Assembly (NCBI GenBank): GCA_047967505.1
Contig: CM106539.1
Direction: 5' to 3' (one strand)
Origin: Dipteris shenzhenensis
Taxonomy: Eukaryota > Polypodiophyta > Polypodiopsida > Gleicheniales
DNA: 64,000 nt
Part shown: positions 55,652 to 64,000 of the stretch, one piece after another
Position numbering within the stretch: the stretch's first letter is position 1
Layout: each line of letters begins with the position of its first letter
Made by a program: the position numbers and the translations under genes
Notes under the pieces: generated by a model
What the model saw: the letters and a program-made list of their open reading frames with translations, nothing else
Told to the model about the DNA's origin: nothing
Databases searched by the model: none

Positions 55652-58600
55652 GGGGACTGATTGTTACTGATTCGTAGCACCCCCCGTGTCTAGTTGTTTT
55701 GTCAATCTGTAAATACAATTGTTTGATCAATGTTGCAAAGCCTGAGGCCCTTGTTACAGGGTTGGATTCGATGAGGAATTCTTGGTAGTCAGAGCCGTTT
55801 TCTTTCTCATGAAACTTATGAAGTGTTTTAAATTTTAACTTTGGAGATGATTTCAGGATTATGCTTTGATTTAGAAGACTGTTTTGGACTAGCAAAGAAG
55901 GCAAGGAAAATATCCAATGGAGGCTCTTATCCCAAATTCCAGATAGTCATTATGTTTTCAAATTGATGCGCTCTGCTTGTTGTGCCCATCCAATCCCAGC
56001 TTAGCCCAACCTCGCATGAGAGTACGGTCCTACATTAGAAACTCTAGGGTTAGGAATCTTTTTTGGATATTAGTTCCAGCTTACAATACTTACAATGTAC
56101 GATTAGATTTCACCAAAAAAATAAGCTTCTATTTGTGGCACGCAGGATTAAGGCTCCATGTGCCTCTTTAGGTTCACTTTGGGATGCATGCAAGAGTGCA
56201 ATATATGTATGTTTGAGTACTCCCTCTTAGCTCTTAATTGAGGGTGGAAATATAACATAAAACATAAAGCTTAAAGAACGAAAGCTGAATTGCAAGAGTT
56301 AAAGGCTTGTTGGGGGCTTGTGTGGATTAAGTCCAAATGGGTGGATTTAAGGTGTTTTAGATGCTCACAAGCTTGTAGATGGCCGTAAGTGTGGTTTTTG
56401 TTTTTCTCGTTCTCAGCATCCTCGTACTTGTCACGTTGTCAATTGCTTCAGCGTAGCCTTTTATCACCTTGGAAGTGTTTGACTAGCATGACGTGTGGAT
56501 TGCAAAGTGTACTTCCCACCCCATAGATTTGACACCAGGTTTGTGTTCACCCTAGTGCTTACAAGCTTGCTTATCCATATCCTTGTCTTGCTTGCGTTAC
56601 ATTCATTTTTTTTTCCATGCACATTAACAGATGGCATGCATGATGCAAATGCCTATTTTTTGCAGTCACCCATTGTGGCATCGATAATAGTAAGAGGCTT
56701 GTTGCTAGCAATAGTAGTACCATTATTGATGTTAACAATGTTGTGAGTGTCAGTAGTAGTGCTATTATCGATAGTCCTTGTTAATTTTAACATTGGTACT
56801 CATGGCACTTATAGCAATAGTGGTCCTATTGGTAGTAAATGTACATTTATTGATGTTAAATCATGTACTAATAGTACTATGCATACTAGCGATAGATTGT
56901 CATTTCAAACTTTTTAATATCGGGAATGTATATCCATGATTGCATGAAGATCATTCATGTATGTAAATCATGCATAAAATGCACATAATTATGTGAACAT
57001 GAAATCCATGGTACTATGAGCAAAAGAACTATGGCCTTATATATTATCTCACATATTTTAGGCTCCTTAGCGAAAATTTTATGTATTCGAGTCTTTCTTT
57101 TGCCATTGTGGATTGTAGTATTGTAACTAGGACCAATGTAGGTTAAATCTCTCTAGTCCCTCTCTATCTCAATACGAAGAAATATAACTTCCCATCTTTG
57201 CATGTCATTCAACTTGTTTTGAAGCCCTATGGCCATGTCTAACTTGCATTGGGAAATGTCAAGATCACTTTATGTAATAATCTTGATCTAATTGCAAAAG
57301 ACAAAGACCTATAAAGATGCTTGTGCAATCCCTAATGACCTTGTTTAGCAATACTCTATCCTCTTTCTATAATTTGCTCTCATTCTTGTCCTTTTCTTTT
57401 TCTCGGCTATCACACTTGCAAGATTCATGTTACAAATTCCTTCTATATAGCCACCTATCGATCAATAACTTGAAGGCTAAAGGCTAAAGACAAAAGGTTG
57501 AATCACATGCTATTAAGAAAGGTGATGATGTACATTTTAAGGAAGGATATACCAATAACTATCCTATGCCAATATTTTCAAAAGGCATGCGATCAATCAA
57601 AGGCACGTAACCAATATTTCAAACAAACTCTAGTAAAAATGAAATACCATTGAAGAAAGTAGACAAAACATAAGTGCTTTGTTACTTTAATCATGCAATA
57701 AATGGAAGGTCAATGCAAGACCTACATATGTTTTTTCCCTCTAGGAAGTTTAGCTTAGACAATTGTTGGATTCATGTCCCAACAATTCGAAATTAATATC
57801 ATGCATGTAAGTTGCAACTTATCATCCTTTGTGAGGAAAACTATCAACCATGATGAATATTCAACCTCTTGTGATCTTCCAAAGGATAGTAACAGTCACA
57901 TCTCCATAGCCCTCCCATCATGACACCTTTCTTTACCCACCCAATCCAAATATTAAATAGAATAGTAATGAAAAATGGAGTTCTCATAATTAAAACTTCC
58001 TCTTTCTTCTTACAGAAGGAAAAGGAATAACCATGATGAAATTACACATCCCTTCTGCTCTTCAAAGACAAAAAAGAGCACAAACATCACAACATTCCAT
58101 AAAAAATCCTTCTCTTGTACCAACCAATTTGAGACTCATACAGGGCAATAATGCCATAATGGTAGCCTTGGAGTGAGGACATATAGCCACTCAAATTCCA
58201 TAAATGAATTAGTTTCCAATTCAACACCAAACGAGAGTGGCCATATCATGAATTATCCATTGCACCTCAACCCTGATTCATGATATGATCGGAGTTTTAT
58301 AAATTTCATGAATAGATTCGTAGTTTGGTAATGTAGGATTCACCGATCATGAAACATTCATGCATCTATCATGATTCTACAAAAATCACATATTTGGTAC
58401 AATGATTCGAATTGTGAAAGATAATATGCGATAATTTGATTCATATTTGGTGCAACGATTTGATCATATGCAAGTTATATGTTTCTACACGGTTTCTACC
58501 TCTAGCAATATTGTAAACCCTAAAGTACGTGAGCATAAAAATTGATACATCAATCTGTATACAACGTTTGAACAATCTCATACCTATGAATGTGTGCAAC

Positions 58601-59185
58601 AAATTAAATTAAAAACGAATAAATTCAAACACTCAGGCATACATGATTCATTCTTGTCATATATGATATCCTAAACCATAAAACATGCCATGGGCTATGG
58701 GATTTCTTATCTCTCTCCTCTCCAAACCCTACACATGAAGGGACCATTGAAATGAATTTTATGCTCCTAGAAAAATCAATATTGATTTAACTATCCCTTG
58801 ATCCACTTTTCTAAAAAGACAAAGTTGCTACAACATGTTTTTGTGGTCCGAAGGCAAGGGAGAGAAGCAACACTACAATATGCTTCTTCATTTTAAATTT
58901 GCAAAAAACTAATAACAAAAGTGCAATCACTATGCTTTTCATGCCCCACTTGATTCGATGGCAAAGTAGCGGGGTCACAATAACAACCTCTAAAAGAACA
59001 TACACCTCAAAATTTAAGAGAGATTGGAGATGCATCCCTGCCATCATGAAAGCCCCAACGAGATCAAGGAATTCACCAAGTAAGCTCTACACAAGCAGTC
59101 TTTGGCACCTCAATTGCATGAGGGAATAGAAAACATTCAAGTGACACTACAATCTCATGCTCCTCTTCCTTAGCAAGTACCAAAT
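55652..59185. other. Long intergenic stretch, no gene seen
   Basis: About 3.5 kb of A/T-rich DNA. Open frames are below 85 codons and lack recognisable motifs. A cluster of gattcat / atgaatc words lies at 58180-58460. Confidence 0.4.
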
Positions 59186-59203
59186 GGAGAGAGAGGGAGA
59201 GAA

Positions 59204-59254
<51 letters not shown>
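59186..59254. repeat. (GA)n microsatellite
   Basis: gagagggagagaaagagaca leads into about 22 uninterrupted GA units. Confidence 0.95.
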
Positions 59255-59261
<7 letters not shown>

Positions 59262-59443
59262 GAGTTCATGATTAATTTATGTTCAAGTTGTACTCTATGT
59301 GTTTGATTTCATTGCTTATAAACATGCGGGTTTGCAATAATTCAACAATGGATTTTTAGCCTCATCATGGTGACTCAATTATGTAAGTGATGCTTTTAGT
59401 TCTTGATCGAAGTATTGCTTGTGTATTGTGATATGTTTCTGTA

Positions 59444-59494
59444 TTTTTGTTAAACATAAGCTTATTCATATTTTGTTAAACATAAGCTTATTCT
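59444..59494. repeat. 26-bp tandem duplication
   Basis: ttttgttaaacataagctta occurs at 59445 and 59471, with a partial third ttttgttaaa near 59504. Confidence 0.85.
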
Positions 59495-60539
59495 GCATTC
59501 CATATTTTGTTAAAAGGAAGAAATAAAACTAATAAAAATAAGGGCATGTATGGACAAAAACAAAACTAGTAAACATCTTAAAATATGATTGAGCATGAAA
59601 AAGTATATATATTCTCATTCTATTATTACAATATGGGGATAAAGTCGACCCTAGCTTCACATGAACACAAGCACTACAACAATCTTAGTAACTTCTCCTT
59701 TTACCTCTTTCCTCATATGTCCTCATAACATACTTTGTCTTTGGATCTCCTTCAAAGTTGATAATAGTGTTTTGAGTGAGCTCCATTCGATTTGGAGCAC
59801 ACAACCACCTACATAACCAGTTAGTAACTATTGTTGTTAGGAAGCTTTGAAGTAGTAGAGTTTTTTGGCTTCTCATCTTTGGAAAAATCAGGTAGCATCC
59901 AGGTTTGTTCCACATCGTCTTATAGGGGGTGTCATAAAAAATGACTATGTTGCAAGAATTCAAATCGAGAAATCGGTCCCAAATGGGCTTCATATTCTTG
60001 TGAAAGACCAATTTATGGCCGATGAAAATGTTGGAGTTCCACACAGTTGTTGGCCTATGATGTGCTTCAACTAGTTATGGTGGTTGGGGAAGCATACTCT
60101 GAGTATGCAATCCCACTTTGCCAGTTGTTGGAAGCAAGTCCAAACCTATACTTCCAACCACCTAAAGCAAAAGTCAATAAATGCAACATCCATGTGTAGT
60201 AGGTGCATCACTGTTGTGTTCTCTTGCATAATCTACATATATTGCATATAATTTGATATCACATTGCCATACCGCAAATTGATTGATTTGAGAAGTAAAC
60301 CATTCATTTCTAGAATGAGTACCCTCTTTCCTTGTCTTAGCGATAGAGGTGGTAGTTTTGGTCATTGTCATCATTGTGGCACCAGATGTGTTTGCAAGGT
60401 TACAATCAATAAACTAAGCTTGCACTACACCATATGAAATTAACAAGCAACTTGGAACCATAGCATATACTCAAGACTATCTGCAAACTAATCTCTTGAT
60501 GCCAAGTTAGCAAATGCATTTGGGAGAAGCACAAGGTAT
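59495..60539. other. Intergenic, no gene supported
   Basis: A 119-codon minus-strand frame at 59685-60044 (MWNSNIFIGHKLVFHKNMK...) has no family I recognise. Confidence 0.35.
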
Positions 60540-60740
60540 TCTATTTTATTGGTTGGGGAGAGTTTTGTTTCATGGACTAGTTTTTGTTCCTGGACCACAG
60601 TTTTGGTTCTTGGACTTGTTTTGGCTTTTTGACTGGTTTTGGTTTCTATACTACTTCCAAAAAAAGTTTGGGTTCCTAGACTACTTCCTAGACCGATTCC
60701 GGTGGGCATTCCTGGACTAGTTCCTAAATAATTTTTGTTG
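60540..60740. repeat. Degenerate minisatellite of ttttggttcctggac words
   Basis: Variants of ctagtttttgttcctggac and ttggttcttggact recur about eight times. They create aromatic-rich (plus) and Thr/Lys-rich (minus) open frames that are not genes. Confidence 0.7.
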
Positions 60741-61479
60741 AACGATGAAAGGAAACACATAAGAATATTCTAATAATAGGACAACAAGTTGTCCCCATGA
60801 ACAAAAAGTTTGAAATAGACATGAACACTTACAGACTAACCCAAAGCTTTTAACAGATGCATATAGTGTTTTAACTCTAGGATCCTAAAATTTGACATCC
60901 TCAATAAAATACCACAACAACAAGTACCAAGTTGCATGTGAGGGATGTAGCCTGCAGGCTTAGGTCACCACTCATTGCAAATTTTCATTGCCTCATGGTA
61001 TTCATCATTCTCATCCCCTTCATTATCATGCCCAAAAAAATAACGGGCTTGCAAACATATTTTTAGCAAACGTTTGCTAAATCATCCAAACATAGTTGGT
61101 TGACAACTATGATCGGGATTCAACGAAGATGTTGTTCCACCAATTGTTTTACATTAACATTTAAATTAATTCAATAGCCTCATCAACCTACATGCATTCT
61201 AATCTTGTTTGAAAGCATGATTAAGATAATTAGGTGATGATGTTGCAGGATGGATTATTTCAAGAGCATAAGGATAATGTTAAGCACTTGCAATAAGTCA
61301 GAATGATGTTAATATAGTTACACACAAATACGTGAAGTCATGCATTCAAAGGAGTTTTAAAACATTTGGTTTGTAACAGATGGGAAGCTATGTCATAATT
61401 ATGGCTACAAGCATTGGCCTAATGTATTACTTGTACTATATTGTATTGCTTGTAATACTGGTACTATACCAATGGTAAA
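60741..61479. other. Intergenic, no gene seen
   Basis: A/T-rich DNA without a recognisable feature. Confidence 0.4.
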
Positions 61480-61760
61480 CTAAAGGGGTGATCAATATCT
61501 AAGGAATACACACAGAAATCATCCAAGTAAATTGCAATGATTTTAGTGAGGTGATCTCTAAAGGTTTCCACGATAAACTTCTAAAAAGTGGACGAGGCAC
61601 TCCTCAATCCAAATGGCATCACTTTGGTAGCATAAGCATCCGATTCTATAGTAAAAGAAGTCTTTGATTGATCTTCAGGAGCCACTGTAATTTGATTATA
61701 ACCATTATAGCCATCCGTAAATTAGTACATCTCAAATTCCATCAATAAAAGGTATGGGAA
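61480..61760 (-). pseudogene. Ty3/gypsy reverse transcriptase fragment
   Basis: Minus strand: FTDGYNGYNQITVAPEDQSK, TSFTIESDAYATKVMPFGLR, SASSTF*KFIVETFRDHL and AIYLDDFCVYS. This is the gypsy RT palm: the DGYxGYNQI block, the MPFGLxxAxxTF block and the catalytic YLDD, in order. About 80 residues survive with one stop (Gln codon usual there). Flanking gypsy domains were not recognised. Confidence 0.85.
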
Positions 61761-61862
61761 ATGGATTTGGAACTGTCTGAGCATGACCATTTCTTTCTCC
61801 CTTGCACTCTTCCTGCAACTTCTATCCCCTCTCATAATGGATTCCCCTAGACACACCAAGCT

Positions 61863-61985
61863 TCAAAACATGCCTGCGCAGTTTGAAAGCTCCTCACATA
61901 ATCTTTCCTCCCCCCCTGCATAGTTTGGGAGATCTGCACATAATCTTTCCTCCCCCTCTGCACAATCTGAGAGCTCCCCTCTGTA
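61863..61985. repeat. Tandem repeat of cacataatctttcctccccc units
   Basis: Two full units of about 55 bp and a partial one share (g/c)cacataatctttcctcccc and a g(c/a)a(t/c)a(g/a)tttg stretch. Confidence 0.75.
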
Positions 61986-62079
61986 GTACATTGTGGGAGC
62001 CTCTCCTCCCCTGATCTTGAAATCATAACATATGGGAGCTCCGCACTCGCTCTTTAAAAGCTCAATTTTGATGCTCTCA

Positions 62080-63431
62080 CCAAATTCACTAGGTTGGTAT
62101 AGGAGGTGACTGTGAAGGAGGGACAAATAGTCTGTCAAGGTCTGAAGATTACCATCACTGAAAGCATGATTGAAAATACGCTAGGCATTCCTGGAGGCAA
62201 TTTGCAAGCACACGTCTTAGAGAAGCAGTGGAATCTCGAGATAGGATATTCTAGATGTATACCCCAATGCTCACATTTGTAAAGATGGTGGAGTCAAACT
62301 TTTTAGCTTGCCAATAGACCTCTAGGATGTCCTAAAGAAGACAATGCACTTCTTTCCTATACGAGAGGAACCGTTAAGTTCTGGCAAGTTCAAGCAATAG
62401 TAGAGCAATTGAAAGGACGTGATGTCTCTTTCTCAAGGGGGATCTCCAAGATCGTGATAACCAACTTGAAGAATTGCATGGATGGCAAATCCAAATTGTC
62501 AGATCAGTGCATTGGAGTTGAATGCACCTGATGACATCTACCCTCAAAGGGATTTTTGAGCAATATGAGAAGAAGATGTCTCACAAGGTGACTTTTCTAC
62601 AAGAGAAAGCCACCGATGCAGTAAAGGCAACACTACATGAGAAAATTCTCAGGAAGGGTGCATAAGCCAAGGTAGAGGAAGCAGAAGTGAGGGCCTTATA
62701 GGCATGAGAGCAAGCCGAGGCCACGGCAAAAATGTTCGACATGGAAAGATAGAGAAGAGAAGAAGCAGAGAAGCACATCAAGGAGCTCCGCGAGCTTGAA
62801 GATGTCAGAACAAATGGGGACATTATGAAGAAGGAGCTAACAATGATGCAAAAGCATCTTAAAGATGAGAGAGACAACTTTTTTAGCTCTTTACAAATGG
62901 CTCTGCAACATGTAGAACACATTGAACACTGAAAAAGACCAGATGATGGAGGAACTGAAAAGGGAGAATGCAAAAATTAGAGCGGTGATGTAGGAGCTGC
63001 AAGAGAGCTTCAAGGCCATGAAGGATGGGTAGAGAGCAACCACGGTGGAGAAGATAATGAGGCAGCTCTCCAAGCCAGGAAGAATGTAGAGAGTAGCCAT
63101 AGTGGAACTTTGTAGAACCACTTTTGCAATTTTGGAAAGTTAAGCACAAGACCCTGCAACAAGATTATGATGAGGTTGTGCACGAGCTTGCAGTGGCTTT
63201 TGAAAGTTTTGAAAAGCAGTATGTCTCATGACAGATTTCCAAACTAGAGTGGAAGTCTTAGAAACAGCCCATCTTGACGCTATTAATCAATTTAAGCGGC
63301 TTCAAGAGATGCTGAGGGAATCAGATGAAGCTGTTGCATGGAGCAAGCAAATAGTAGGGGAGCTGAAGGAGAACATTTGTAGCCTTAGGATGAGGGAGGA
63401 AGGAATCAAGAAGAAACTTCTTCATGTATAG
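62080..63431 (+). pseudogene. Decayed coiled-coil element protein
   Basis: The plus strand shows a mostly continuous coding trace with stops and shifts. Positions 62080-62520 encode LTKFTRLVYEVTVKEGQIVC, LKITITESMIENTLGIPGG and NLKNCMDGKSKLSDQC, resembling the LxIPxxG segment of plant retroelement-associated proteins (tentative). Positions 62560-63240 encode Glu/Lys-rich heptads (KATLHEKILRKG, RREEAEKHIKELRELED, IMKKELTMMQKHLKDERDN), and 63228-63431 is an intact 67-codon stretch (FQTRVEVLETAHLDAINQFK, ENICSLRMREEGIKKK). The heptad pattern predicts a long coiled coil. It follows a gypsy RT relic but lies on the opposite strand, so a link is unproven. Confidence 0.4.
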
Positions 63432-63815
63432 ATTCAAACTGTGGTATTGATGGCCACAATAGTTAGATCGGATGCCCATCATGCTATGCAATAGGGTTCG
63501 AAATACATGGTCTGCCATACCCCCATCATAGATGATTGCATGATCTGATGGCATGCGTGCTCCCACCCTGTTCATGTTTCTTGATTTGGGGTGTTTGTAC
63601 ATGCAAGCTCAGTATGTAGCGTATGTAATGTGCCACCTCCCAAGTCATGGACATATCAAATGTGCCTGCCTGCCTATAGCTATCCACAGTAGCGAAAGTA
63701 CATGCTGCAGCTCAATTTGCCATTAGGTCGAAAATTGCAAAAGACAAGGAGCTTGGATTGAAGAAGCCCAAGCCCGAGCCTGACTGCAAAGAAAAGGAGA
63801 GGAAAAGGAGCCTGA
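63432..63815. other. Intergenic, no gene seen
   Basis: Short frames only. Confidence 0.4.
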
Positions 63816-64000
63816 AGGGAGGAACCAACCCCCTTCAGGAAAGGAGCAAGAAGGGCCGAGCCTGCTACTAGGGAGCTCAAAAGCAAGGAAAGAGGAAGCG
63901 ACATTAAGGGAGGGGTCAGGCCCCTAAAAGGAGGAAGCAGACCCCCTCAGGAAAGGAGAAAGGAGCGCTGAGCTTGCAATCAGGGAGTTGAAAAAGGAGA
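63816..64000. repeat. Diverged tandem repeat, about 120-bp unit, running off the window
   Basis: ggaggaaccaacccccttcaggaaaggag at 63819 recurs as ggaggaagcagaccccctcaggaaaggag at 63941, and both are followed by a gccgagcctgc / gctgagcttgc and agggag(c/t)t tract. Confidence 0.75.

Overview
This is nuclear DNA from a land plant with a large, repeat-rich genome. Spliced genes with plant GT-AG introns, Ty1/copia elements primed by initiator tRNA-Met, CACTA, Mutator-like and Helitron remnants, and two ordinary plant genes support this. A gymnosperm- or fern-like genome would fit the density of old, decayed transposons, but the sequence does not prove the species group. No rRNA, CRISPR or organelle gene was recognised.

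Two host genes look intact. A 2-hydroxyacyl-CoA lyase gene (minus strand, 37769 to 35868, one intron, about 576 residues) encodes a thiamine-diphosphate enzyme of fatty acid alpha-oxidation. A DUF604 / fringe-like glycosyltransferase gene (plus strand, 52899 to 54825, three exons, 512 residues) encodes a predicted Golgi type II membrane protein. They lie 15 kb apart and show no functional link.

The left part (about 2.2 to 24.7 kb) holds copies of an unfamiliar multi-gene DNA element. Unit 1 (about 2.2 to 8.9 kb) carries a spliced transposase-like gene, two uncharacterised genes and, most strikingly, a divergent histone H3-like gene (6492-7226, minus). It starts with an H3-like tail (MARVKQTAR) and ends in a well-conserved H3 histone fold, joined by a long low-complexity linker. 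It has one in-frame stop. Unit 2 (21.6 to 24.7 kb) is a deletion derivative that still carries sequence upstream of the H3 start but has lost the H3 gene. So the histone appears to have been cargo of the element. A third block (14.6 to 18.2 kb) holds a decayed, multi-exon Ulp1-like (C48) protease and a third copy of one uncharacterised gene, itself split by a 1.1 kb Mutator-like element with an 11-bp target duplication.

A full-length but dead copia element (8987-14510) separates unit 1 from the Ulp1 block. From 25.5 to 33.2 kb lie three damaged LTR-element fragments and a Mutator-like element (29378-31151, 9-bp target duplication) containing part of an apparently perfect 904-bp palindrome. 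From 43.4 to 47.8 kb lies a broken Helitron of the Helentron type (Rep-like region, helicase, endonuclease), interrupted by copia and CACTA fragments. The right end has a Ty3/gypsy reverse transcriptase remnant and a decayed coiled-coil reading frame. The remainder is intergenic DNA with microsatellites, small tandem duplications and hairpins.
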